A stretch of DNA of 64,000 bases from UMGS1649 sp045611765 (GTDB lineage: Bacteria; Bacillota; Clostridia; TANB77; CAG-465), in NCBI GenBank assembly GCA_045611765.1, contig JAZKXT010000004.1:62001-126000 (forward strand). The letters are read 5' to 3'. The number at the start of each line of letters is the position of its first letter. Position 1 is the first letter of the stretch. Of this stretch, positions 16,239-23,886 are shown one piece after another. The notes beneath the pieces are model-generated. The model was not told the DNA's origin and searched no databases. It worked only from the letters and a program-made list of their open reading frames with translations. The position numbers and the translations under genes are program-made.

Positions 16239-16719
16239 ATAACTAATATATTATTCTTGCTAAGTTTATATGCTGATTAATTTATTTCAAAGAACACCTA
16301 ACTACTTACTAGAAACCACAGCAGTAAAAAATTTACAATTTTTTAATATTTGTTCATTTACTATTGCAAATACGCTATAAGCGTTATATAGTACGCACAA
16401 GTAGCATTCGGTTGTTGAGTGTCTGCCTCCGATCCCAAAGAAAGGAGATTTGGTAATAATGAATAAGAGAGTTTTCATTTTGAGAGTTCTCAGGTACATT
16501 GTTATCATTTTATTCTTTCTTACCTCCATGGTAATAGAGATTAAAAAATTACACTCATTTATCGTAAATGAGTGTAACTCTTAGTTTTTAGGGTAGACAC
16601 TCAACGTACCAAACCGAATGTTCCCTTTTTATTTTATGTATTTCTACTTTATATACACATATTAATACATATTGTTTATTTTGTCAAATACACAGTTAAG
16701 TTTTTTTAATTCTAATATA
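16239..16719. other. 480-base interval between spoIIE and alsT with a folded element
   Basis: No recognisable protein gene. Bases 16405-16620 form the large inverted-repeat structure described separately. The plus strand also has a 42-codon ORF from 16459 (starting MNKRVFILRVLRYIVIILF) behind AAAGGAG, and the minus strand a 75-codon frame at 16302-16529; both fall within the fold and neither is convincing. Confidence 0.5.
16405..16630 (+). ncRNA. Candidate structured non-coding RNA
   Basis: Bases 16405-16427 pair with 16592-16620: CATTCGGTT with AACCGAATG (9 bp) and GTTGAGTGTCTGCC with GGTAGACACTCAAC (14 bp, one G-T), leaving a 6-base bulge (GTACCA). Inside are a perfect 13-bp hairpin (16549-16577, loop TCG) and a weaker pairing of GGTAA..GAATA (16452-16465) with TATTC..TTACC (16511-16524). 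The 3' arm runs into TTCCCTTTTT, which fits a terminator on plus but not on minus. The length near 220 bases suits a stand-alone ncRNA. Family not identified; a leader or a short peptide gene are alternatives. Confidence 0.5.
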
Positions 16720-19071
16720 CTATGCTATTTTGCATACAACCACAGTAACGTCATCTAATACAATTTTGTTTTGGCTTCCAACTATACGAGCCATAATTCT
16801 GTCCATTAGTTTTTTCTCTGTAATTTCAGCTTCATCTTTTAGATTGTCTAATATTTCTTGAAGTGAAGATTTATTCACATCTGTAACTGCTCCATCAGAA
16901 ATTAATACTACGAAATCCCCTTTGTTCACAGGCTTTTCAATAGCTGTGTACTTAATATTAGATACAAGCCCCATCGGCATATTATCTTGTTTTATTTCAC
17001 TTACTTCGCCATCTTCTATCATATATGACGGAGCCGCTCCAAGTTTAATAAATTCTAAAACATTATCCCTTTCGTTAACAGCACACATATCCAATGTTGC
17101 TGAAGTTTCGCCACTTTCTCTAAGCTTAACTAACTTATTTATTATATCTAATATCTCCCCTTTGTTAAATCCACTAGCCCCCATTTTTTCTATCATAGAA
17201 ATAACAGTTTCGCTAACTTCTTTAGACTTAGCACCAGACCCCATGCCATCGCTTATAGCAATTATTTTACTGTTGTCTTTAAGCTCAGTTACGATGTATG
17301 AGTCACCACTTACCATGCTGTCTGCTTTTCTAACTTGTTTTACAACAGCTTTAACTACATACTTACTACTTGGTATAAGTTTAATTCTAGACTTCTCTGT
17401 TTTACTACTATTTAATACAAGTTTAATGCTCATATTAGCGCCCATAACATCACTGACTATTTTCTGTATTTCACGTTTAGCTTTTTCTATATCTACTAAT
17501 ATGTCCGTAATAAACTCATAGTGCTTAGAGGTTTCTGTATTTTCATAGCTATCTTCATAAACTGCATAGCCCATATATTTTAATTCTTCACGAATTCTTT
17601 TTTGTTCCGGAGTATCTACCTTAACAGGCTTATCCTCTCTTGCAATATTTCTAATCAAGCTTGATATCGTCTTATATTCTTCAGCTAGCTTTTTGCTTGC
17701 CTCATTTTCTTTTCGCTTAACAATTCTCATAAGTTTAATATTGCTGTATATGTCTATAATGTTGTCTATTAATTCAGACTTCAAATCGCACTCAACAGGA
17801 ACCATTTCGTTTGTTATTGGTTTGTTTTCTTCTAAACTTTTAGCTATATGGTCTGCTACTATGTCTAGCTCATCATTTAGGCAATTAAATCTATTTTTAC
17901 AACTTATACATTCATTCTTTTTATAATCTAGTAAATATTTCTTGATAACTGTTTTTGTCTCCTCTATTGTTTCTTCTGTTACTGGAGTTGTAATGTGTGC
18001 TAGGTTATCGAAAACCTCAGACATAGCATTTAGTCTTTCTTTTATATCACTACCAGCCCCAAGTAAGTTTTCGTAGCCTCTACCTAGTCCGTTAGAAGTC
18101 GTTCCAAATAAATCCTCTAGTTTTAATATAAGTCTTCTTGGAAGTACTAATAAAACACTTGATGCAACTAATAGTTCTGCAAACTTACTCCATACAATAA
18201 TATCTCTTGTATACACATAAGAAAGAACTAAATTACCTAATACAAATACTACAGCTACAACATACTTGCTATACCTATTAAGCACTCCTGCTATAAATCC
18301 CGAAAATGCAAATGTTGTAAGTATTAATGAAGATTGTCCTGTAGCGATTGTATAAATTAATCCTACAAGTACCCCCGTTGCAGTTCCGACCATCCAGTCA
18401 TTTTTCCAAGAAATTATCATAATAATTGTCATTATTAATACATTGGCTATGTTAAATCCTAATACTATTAAGTTATAGAATGGTACTAACATAAGTGAGA
18501 GTACTATTCCTAAACTTATAATTTCCTCTTTAGAAAATATTATCTTCTTAGTAATATTAAGTAACATTGACATTCCATATGTAACTATAGAGTAAAATGA
18601 TACTGTAAGTAACAAATGTGTCATAGCCTGGCTCACCGTAAAGCTTGTCTTACTATAAATTAAACATGTTACTATATTGGATACAATTGTTGCCGCTCCT
18701 AGCTTTAACATTGTTGTATATTTTTTACTATATCCTTCTATTTCAATAATAGACGTAAATAATGTGTACGCCACATACGTCAAACCATAATTTATAAATA
18801 CACTTACATCTGCTTTAAATATTAAATAACAAAGTAACGTTATGATAAACGGTAACACTAGAGGTATATTAAATACTGTAGCTATACCTAGCATTATAAC
18901 CGCAAATGGTTTTACTTCCATAAATGTAATCATACAAGTTAGTACTAGTACCAAAACATATGGTATTGTTTTATAATCGAAAAGACTTTTTGCAGTCTGT
19001 ATAAATTGTTTAAATCTATTTGGTTTTAAATTTACCCTCTCATCAACAACCAAATCTTCTTCAAATATCAT
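16720..19071 (-). CDS. spoIIE: Stage II sporulation protein E, SpoIIAA phosphatase
   Basis: Ten or so membrane helices occupy residues about 30-320, then a FtsZ-interacting/regulatory linker with a Cys cluster (NECISCKNRFNCLND), then a PP2C-type phosphatase from about residue 560 with the metal-binding motifs ISDGMGSGAKSKE and VLISDGAVTD. SpoIIE sits at the polar septum and dephosphorylates SpoIIAA, releasing sigma F in the forespore. I start at the ATG at 19071, after AGAGGTG; an upstream in-frame ATG adds 13 residues without a better site. 783 aa is close to the usual 800-830. dacF, a sigma-F target, is also in this window. Confidence 0.95.
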   Translation of the reverse strand: MIFEEDLVVDERVNLKPNRFKQFIQTAKSLFDYKTIPYVLVLVLTCMITFMEVKPFAVIMLGIATVFNIPLVLPFIITLLCYLIFKADVSVFINYGLTYVAYTLFTSIIEIEGYSKKYTTMLKLGAATIVSNIVTCLIYSKTSFTVSQAMTHLLLTVSFYSIVTYGMSMLLNITKKIIFSKEEIISLGIVLSLMLVPFYNLIVLGFNIANVLIMTIIMIISWKNDWMVGTATGVLVGLIYTIATGQSSLILTTFAFSGFIAGVLNRYSKYVVAVVFVLGNLVLSYVYTRDIIVWSKFAELLVASSVLLVLPRRLILKLEDLFGTTSNGLGRGYENLLGAGSDIKERLNAMSEVFDNLAHITTPVTEETIEETKTVIKKYLLDYKKNECISCKNRFNCLNDELDIVADHIAKSLEENKPITNEMVPVECDLKSELIDNIIDIYSNIKLMRIVKRKENEASKKLAEEYKTISSLIRNIAREDKPVKVDTPEQKRIREELKYMGYAVYEDSYENTETSKHYEFITDILVDIEKAKREIQKIVSDVMGANMSIKLVLNSSKTEKSRIKLIPSSKYVVKAVVKQVRKADSMVSGDSYIVTELKDNSKIIAISDGMGSGAKSKEVSETVISMIEKMGASGFNKGEILDIINKLVKLRESGETSATLDMCAVNERDNVLEFIKLGAAPSYMIEDGEVSEIKQDNMPMGLVSNIKYTAIEKPVNKGDFVVLISDGAVTDVNKSSLQEILDNLKDEAEITEKKLMDRIMARIVGSQNKIVLDDVTVVVCKIA

Positions 19072-19187
19072 GTGAACACCTCTTACTTTTTTACACATAT
19101 AATACCGCAACTATACTATCGTATTTTGTCACAATTTGATTTTGTTTCAACTTTTTATATATTTTATTACAGAGTACGTAAAAAATC

Positions 19188-19218
19188 AAGTAAATAGGCA
19201 CATTTCACCTATTTACTT
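19188..19218 (-). terminator. Terminator between the Met-rich gene and spoIIE
   Basis: AAGTAAATAGG and CCTATTTACTT (11 bp) flank a 9-base loop; on minus a T-rich tract follows. It ends the Met-rich gene transcript ahead of spoIIE. Confidence 0.7.
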
Positions 19219-19285
19219 TTTAATTTATATATTATGTTGTTTTTCACAATTTATTTGATACTCAATTTTTAACTTTAATTTTTGA

Positions 19286-19891
19286 TTAATAACAAGATGT
19301 ACATCCACCTTTTAATAGTTCTGTTACAAATAGAATGCTTAATGTATCTTTTAAAAGTCCATTACAGAATGGGCAAAATGCTCTAGTTTCTGTTTTTCCC
19401 TCTTCAGTTTCCACTCTATCTAATACTATTATTTTCTTAATATCTTCCTCTTTCTTCATTACTTCACAAATCATATCATTTAACTCTTCGTTAAATTTAT
19501 CTTTAGATATTGCTTTAGGCATTACACCCATGTTTTCCATCATCATTTTATGCATTGTTTTGTGCACATGCACAATAAGTACGTTATATGTTTTGCCACA
19601 CATATTCTCTAATGGTTCCATATGTTGATGCATATGGTACATTGGATACATTTCACCACGTATCATATGACTTCCTGGCATTGTATAATTTGGATTTAAG
19701 TATTTATCACACATATTGTGTGGTCCTTCCCATTTATCCGTATACTTTCCATACATATATAGTGGCATTTTGTGTTCCATGCCTTTATTGTCCCATTTTA
19801 AACACTCTGCTTGACACGGCTCTATACAATTGTTCATCGGCATAGGCATAACCATATGATTATATCCCATATAATTTCTATCGAATTCCAT
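19286..19891 (-). CDS. Met/His/Cys-rich protein, probable mother-cell spore protein (201 aa)
   Basis: I do not recognise the family. The first 130 residues are extreme in Met, His, Tyr and Cys (for instance YMGYNHMVMPMPMNNC and MYPMYHMHQHMEP, over 25 Met), as in spore coat or copper-binding proteins. The C-terminal half is a normal charged domain ending with CPFCNGLLKD and GCTSCY, two CxxC-type pairs suited to zinc. Upstream is a sigma-K-type promoter, so expression in the mother cell late in sporulation is the best guess. No signal peptide or membrane helix is seen. TAGGAGGA precedes the ATG. Confidence 0.7.
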   Translation of the reverse strand: MEFDRNYMGYNHMVMPMPMNNCIEPCQAECLKWDNKGMEHKMPLYMYGKYTDKWEGPHNMCDKYLNPNYTMPGSHMIRGEMYPMYHMHQHMEPLENMCGKTYNVLIVHVHKTMHKMMMENMGVMPKAISKDKFNEELNDMICEVMKKEEDIKKIIVLDRVETEEGKTETRAFCPFCNGLLKDTLSILFVTELLKGGCTSCY

Positions 19892-19911
19892 TTTACATTC
19901 CTCCTACAGTA

Positions 19912-19938
19912 TATTATATGGCTACTATAGATTTATGT
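19912..19938 (-). promoter_or_regulatory. Sigma-K (or sigma-E)-type promoter of the Met-rich gene
   Basis: On minus, AC (19938-19937), 16 bases, CATATAATA (19920-19912), an exact fit to AC-N16-CATANNNTA. The -10 also resembles a sigma-E box, so the two mother-cell factors cannot be told apart by eye. Confidence 0.55.
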
Positions 19939-19944
19939 GCAAAA

Positions 19945-19970
19945 AAATAGAATGTGCTTACATTCTATTT
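19945..19970 (-). terminator. Terminator of mrnC and the 91-aa gene
   Basis: AAATAGAATGT and ACATTCTATTT (11 bp, loop of 4), followed on minus by a T run. It overlaps the TAG stop codon of the 91-aa gene. Confidence 0.85.
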
Positions 19971-20240
19971 AAAATCAAAATTCATTGAAACATCTGACCT
20001 TGACTTCATGTTGTAACTTTGCCAGATTTCGGTTGCCATTTCTCTTGTTATCTCTTTGTTGTAATATGGATTTACTGTATTAGATAAATAAAACTTACCA
20101 TTGTCCTTTACTATTTCTTGTTCTCCAAATGTATATAATACTTCTGTAAAACCTTCACCCATATCATATGCTTTTAGAAACACTAATGGGTCCTCAGGTA
20201 TATATTCCTCTACTATTTTATCCATTCTTTTGTTTTTCAT
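19965..20240 (-). CDS. Small protein of unknown function downstream of mrnC (91 aa)
   Basis: Unknown family. It starts three bases after the mrnC stop, behind GGAGTG, and ends inside a terminator, so it is the last gene of the mrnC transcript. The product is acidic and soluble (KIVEEYIPEDPLVFLKAYD near the start, then two beta-strand-like segments FTEVLYTFGEQEIV and KFYLSNTV). No Cys or membrane segment is present. No function is proposed. Confidence 0.65.
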   Translation of the reverse strand: MKNKRMDKIVEEYIPEDPLVFLKAYDMGEGFTEVLYTFGEQEIVKDNGKFYLSNTVNPYYNKEITREMATEIWQSYNMKSRSDVSMNFDFK

Positions 20241-20243
20241 AGG

Positions 20244-20630
20244 CTACACTCCCTCAATAATTTCTATACTTTTAGCTATTATATGCTCTAGTCTAGTCTC
20301 TTCATTAGATAAATACAAATATCCAATTAACGCTTCAAATCCCGTCGCTATTTTATATGTTATTACATCTGTATTTTTAGGTACCGTGTTTGCTTCAGCA
20401 TTTCTACCTCTGCGAATTATATCTTTTTCATAATCTGTAAGTTCAGCCGTCAAACTTTCTACTACTTTAGCTTGAGCTTTTGCACTTACATATTTTACTG
20501 TTTTCTTATGTAGTTTATTTACTTGTTCACGCGAATTAGAGATTACATGTTTACGTATATATAATTCATAAACAACATCTCCAATATATGCTAATGTTTT
20601 TACATTCACTTCTCTTACATCCACGTCCAT
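20244..20630 (-). CDS. mrnC: Mini-ribonuclease III
   Basis: An RNase III catalytic domain without the dsRNA-binding domain: LAYIGDVVYELYIR near the N-terminus (catalytic Asp), GRNAEANTVPKN in the middle, and ATGFEALIGYLYL (catalytic Glu) near the end. Mini-III processes the ends of 23S rRNA in Firmicutes. The 128-residue length is normal. In Bacillus it follows cysS; here no cysS is adjacent. GAGG precedes the ATG closely. Confidence 0.93.
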   Translation of the reverse strand: MDVDVREVNVKTLAYIGDVVYELYIRKHVISNSREQVNKLHKKTVKYVSAKAQAKVVESLTAELTDYEKDIIRRGRNAEANTVPKNTDVITYKIATGFEALIGYLYLSNEETRLEHIIAKSIEIIEGV

Positions 20631-20679
20631 TACCTCAAAAAAATTATATATTATATATTTGCATTTTACAACAAATTTG

Positions 20680-20708
20680 TTGTATTTTATAAATAATTTG
20701 TGTATAAT
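20680..20708 (+). promoter_or_regulatory. Sigma-A promoter of the thioredoxin-like gene
   Basis: TTGTAT at 20680-20685, 17 bases, TATAAT at 20703-20708, 23 bases before the ATG. Confidence 0.65.
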
Positions 20709-20731
20709 TTATTTATCTTAGGAGGCATAAA

Positions 20732-21349
20732 ATGCAAAAAAAATATATTTTAATTTTAATCTTAACTTTCATATTTGGTCTTGTAATAGGTGCTTTTGGC
20801 AGTTACATGTCTACAAGACAAAATATAAACGCTCCTATTGTTAATAATGGTGGAAATGAAAATACCGGCAATCCATCTAACGAAGAAAATAACACTCCAT
20901 TGGATTTGCCAACAGAAGGAAACGATACTATTCTTACAACTAAATCTGACACTACTTTAAGAGTGGTAAATGAATACGACAAAAACTTTATTACGGCTAA
21001 GAAAAACTTGTTAATAATGTTCGCGTCATGGTGTCCAAACTGCCAAGCAGAAATTAGCGAAATAGAGAAAATATTACAACATTACAAAAACAGCAAAGAC
21101 GTAAACGTAGTACTTATTGCTCATGAATATACAGATACTGTATCCGATTTAATAGACCTTGTTGAAAATGATGTAGATTTCGGCAACGTTGAAATTAAAT
21201 TAGATTTAGGAAGAGTTATTAGAAGAACAATAGACCCAGAAGCATCTACAATTCCAATTTCTTATGTTGTAGATAGAAATGGGAAAGTACTAGAAGTATA
21301 CAATGCAAGTTTAACATTAGAAAAAGCAATAGATATGGTTGGGAAGTAG
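20732..21349 (+). CDS. Membrane-anchored thioredoxin-like (TlpA/ResA-type) protein
   Basis: An N-terminal signal anchor (YILILILTFIFGLVIGAFGS) is followed by a 50-residue Asn/Gly/Glu-rich spacer and then a thioredoxin fold with the redox pair in ASWCPNCQAE (Cys101, Cys104) and the cis-Pro region TIPISYVVD. It would act outside the cytoplasmic membrane as a thiol-disulfide oxidoreductase. There is no lipobox Cys. Its substrate and partner (for example CcdA) are not in the window. The gene has its own promoter and terminator. Confidence 0.85.
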   Translation: MQKKYILILILTFIFGLVIGAFGSYMSTRQNINAPIVNNGGNENTGNPSNEENNTPLDLPTEGNDTILTTKSDTTLRVVNEYDKNFITAKKNLLIMFASWCPNCQAEISEIEKILQHYKNSKDVNVVLIAHEYTDTVSDLIDLVENDVDFGNVEIKLDLGRVIRRTIDPEASTIPISYVVDRNGKVLEVYNASLTLEKAIDMVGK

Positions 21350-21364
21350 CCAAAGGCTACTTCC
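21342..21364 (+). terminator. Bidirectional terminator between convergent genes
   Basis: GGAAGTAGCC-AAA-GGCTACTTCC, a perfect 10-bp stem overlapping the stop of the thioredoxin-like gene and ending 10 bases before the convergent ferritin-like gene. Confidence 0.8.
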
Positions 21365-21373
21365 TTATCATAT

Positions 21374-22669
21374 CTATTTGTCCTCTTTACAAGTATCGCC
21401 ACTTTCTTTTTTCCTATACATATCACACGACCACGTTCTTCCTACTTTAGTGTTATCTTGTCTTCTATCTCTAAGCTCTGGTATAGGATTGGGCGCAACT
21501 TCAAATCTATAATCACATCCATGTTTTGCAATGTATTTTTCTATAACATTATGACTAGGTATCGAGTCTACAAATTCATTTACTTGTGACTGATATTTGA
21601 AAAAGTCAGCGTTTGGTTGTAAACTTTGTACAGGCACATAGTCTTCTCTTAAAGCTGTATAATCTACTGTACATTTTAGTACTTCTCTTACATATTCTAT
21701 ATTTGGCCCAAGTTTTAAAAGTTTAGGGAATGTTCCATCTGGTATTAGACAAGCCGCATCTTTTCCATCATATTCTCTTAAAAGATATGCGGCCAGATGT
21801 AATCCTGCCACCGAACGTTCATATCCTGCTTTCCAAACCTTTTTAACACACTCGTTTGTTTCATCGCATATACATGAATAATATAGATAGCACATAGTAT
21901 ACATATGCATTAATAAGTTTTCGTACCAACCGACATTAGTATCCATTAAGCTTCCATATTGTGTTACGTGTTGTTCTTCTACCATACCAATTTCTTGATA
22001 TAGTCTTCTACCCAAATCTGTTGGATAAAGGTTACAAATATTCATATAGAAGTTCATTGTTTGTTGTTCTGCCGCAGTTATAATGTTTATATGCAGTTTA
22101 GTAAGCATACTTGCTCTATCATTATCCACGTGGTATCTAACACTATCTAATGGGCATCTATGATGGGCAATTGTTGGTCTTGCAGGCATAATTTCTGTAT
22201 ATCTTCCAACCAACTTTTCAGCCGGAATACCGTAATCCATTTCAAGAAGATTTGAATATCTATACAAATGGTCAAAATCTTCTAATAGTGCAAAGTCCAG
22301 CGCTTTTTTAACATATGGGTCAGGCTCATTTTGTGCAAGTCTTGCTGTTAAATCTACTGCAAGCATCTCATAAGAAATAGTTTCTTCTAGTGCACTTTCA
22401 TTTACCGGTTTTAGACATTGTATTAACTTTTGCATTTGTTGTGAGGCTCTTCTTATTGTAGCTAAATGTCTTCTGACTTCGTTGTTATTACAGTTTCGAC
22501 TAAATTGATGCATAAAAAATACTTGCTCAGTTTCAGCGCCATTCATTAGTATTATTCTTGTTTTTGTGTATGGGTCTACACAATTTTTATCATAAGACTT
22601 TGGATAAATTTCTTTCCAATTCATATACGATTTATTCAAATCTATCGGCATTTGTTCAAACGGATTCAA
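21374..22669 (-). CDS. Ferritin-like diiron-fold protein of unknown function (431 aa)
   Basis: Helix-rich sequence with spaced Glu/His residues typical of ferritin-like four-helix bundles: EETISYEMLAVDLTARLAQNE, ALLEDFDHLYRYS, ITAAEQQTMNFYMN and YQEIGMVEEQHVTQYG. Two bundles or one extended bundle are possible. There is no signal peptide. I start at TTG 22669 because GAAGGAG is about ten bases ahead; a GTG three codons earlier is too close. The family occurs in clostridia, but its role (metal storage, oxidase or spore protein) is unknown to me. A possible sigma-E-like -10 (CATATAAA) is upstream, so a sporulation link is conceivable. Confidence 0.7.
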   Translation of the reverse strand: MNPFEQMPIDLNKSYMNWKEIYPKSYDKNCVDPYTKTRIILMNGAETEQVFFMHQFSRNCNNNEVRRHLATIRRASQQMQKLIQCLKPVNESALEETISYEMLAVDLTARLAQNEPDPYVKKALDFALLEDFDHLYRYSNLLEMDYGIPAEKLVGRYTEIMPARPTIAHHRCPLDSVRYHVDNDRASMLTKLHINIITAAEQQTMNFYMNICNLYPTDLGRRLYQEIGMVEEQHVTQYGSLMDTNVGWYENLLMHMYTMCYLYYSCICDETNECVKKVWKAGYERSVAGLHLAAYLLREYDGKDAACLIPDGTFPKLLKLGPNIEYVREVLKCTVDYTALREDYVPVQSLQPNADFFKYQSQVNEFVDSIPSHNVIEKYIAKHGCDYRFEVAPNPIPELRDRRQDNTKVGRTWSCDMYRKKESGDTCKEDK

Positions 22670-22824
22670 AACAATCACACTCCTTCATTACATTTATATG
22701 TAGCAATGTAGCCTATTTATGAATAAATAATAAATCTCCATCGGATTTACACTACATCCAAAATTTGTGATAATATGTTTAATATTTTAGGTGCAGTTTA
22801 TATCTGGTTGGCTTATACAATTAA

Positions 22825-22843
22825 GGCCGTATTAAATACGGCC
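22825..22843 (-). terminator. Terminator of the aspartokinase gene
   Basis: GGCCGTAT and ATACGGCC (8 bp, loop of 3) lie six bases after the stop; the following T tract is weak. Confidence 0.5.
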
Positions 22844-22848
22844 ATCTT

Positions 22849-23832
22849 CTACTTATTCAATATTAATTTTTCGTGTAAAATATTTGCGAATTCTTTTGCG
22901 ACCTTATCTTGAATAATGATACTTACCATTGTTTCACTTAAATTTAGTATATGTATAACTATATTTTTTTCTTTTGCTATCTCATATATTCTAGTCAAAT
23001 ATTCTGAATTGGATATAAAATTCCCTCCTATTATACTTATTTTAGCTAAATCTTTCTCTATAGCTAGCATTTTAGGTGTTGTATCCTCACTTACATCCTC
23101 ATTTCTTTTATATACTAAAGTCCCTCGTTTATCTCCCAATGTGTTTTTTACCATTATCTTCATTTTATATTTTTTACCTATACCTACAGACCTATTATGC
23201 AATACTTTTGCCCCAGCCGTAGCAGCTTCTAACATTTCGTCATATGATATTGTCTCTAATAATTTCGTATTATCTATAACATTTGGGTCTGCTGAAAATA
23301 CCCCGTCAACATCTGTGTAAATCTCGCATCTTTTAGCTTTAAGACTTGCAGCAATTGCCACAGCTGACAAATCACTTCCACCGCGGCCAAGAGTAGTTAT
23401 ATTTCCAAATTTATCTATGCCTTGAAATCCCGCCACAACAACTATTTTGCCGCTTTCTAAGTATTTAGCTATATTTTCCTTCATTATCATTTTTATTCTA
23501 GCCGTAGAAAAGTTGGAATCTGTTATTACTCCCGCTTGCCCACCAGTCAATCCCACTGCATCATAGCCTTCATTCTTAAGCATCATAGTAAGCAAAGCAA
23601 CTGTTTGTATCTCTCCCGTTGAAAGAAGTAAGTCCATTTCCTTATTATATGTTTTCTCACAATATTCACTAGCTTTATTTATTAATCCGTCTGTTGTCTT
23701 TCCTTGAGCCGAAACTACAACAACCACTCTATTATCTTGTTTTATTGTAGATATTATTTTTTTCGTAACTAGCCCTAATTTTTCTTTATCCGCAACCGAA
23801 CTGCCCCCGTATTTTTGTACAACAATATCCAT
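22849..23832 (-). CDS. lysC: Aspartate kinase with a shortened regulatory region
   Basis: The kinase domain starts VVQKYGGSSVAD and has GFQG, TTLGRGGSDLSAVAIA and YTDVDGVFSADPN. It phosphorylates aspartate, the first step to lysine, threonine and methionine. I start at 23832, where GGAGG is at eight bases. The protein has only 327 residues against about 400 usually. After residue 255 it has one ACT-like unit (KISIIGGNF... to NILHEKL) that aligns by eye with the second ACT domain, while the first seems missing. Feedback regulation may therefore be altered. It stands alone, with no other amino-acid genes nearby. Confidence 0.88.
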   Translation of the reverse strand: MDIVVQKYGGSSVADKEKLGLVTKKIISTIKQDNRVVVVVSAQGKTTDGLINKASEYCEKTYNKEMDLLLSTGEIQTVALLTMMLKNEGYDAVGLTGGQAGVITDSNFSTARIKMIMKENIAKYLESGKIVVVAGFQGIDKFGNITTLGRGGSDLSAVAIAASLKAKRCEIYTDVDGVFSADPNVIDNTKLLETISYDEMLEAATAGAKVLHNRSVGIGKKYKMKIMVKNTLGDKRGTLVYKRNEDVSEDTTPKMLAIEKDLAKISIIGGNFISNSEYLTRIYEIAKEKNIVIHILNLSETMVSIIIQDKVAKEFANILHEKLILNK

Positions 23833-23886
23833 AAAAAATACCTCCATATACGATATTTTACGTATACAGAGATATATTTGTTACAA

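Noticed and set aside
16302..16529. 75-codon frame on minus before alsT
   Set aside because: It overlaps the structured element, and its start lacks a usable ribosome site (GGAGG falls inside the frame).
16459..16587. 42-codon hydrophobic ORF with AAAGGAG on plus
   Set aside because: It lies within the folded RNA candidate and the pairing explains the sequence better; kept only as an alternative.
16922..17521. 199-codon ORF on plus
   Set aside because: Antisense to the SpoIIE phosphatase domain; Ser/Leu-rich shadow frame without ribosome site.
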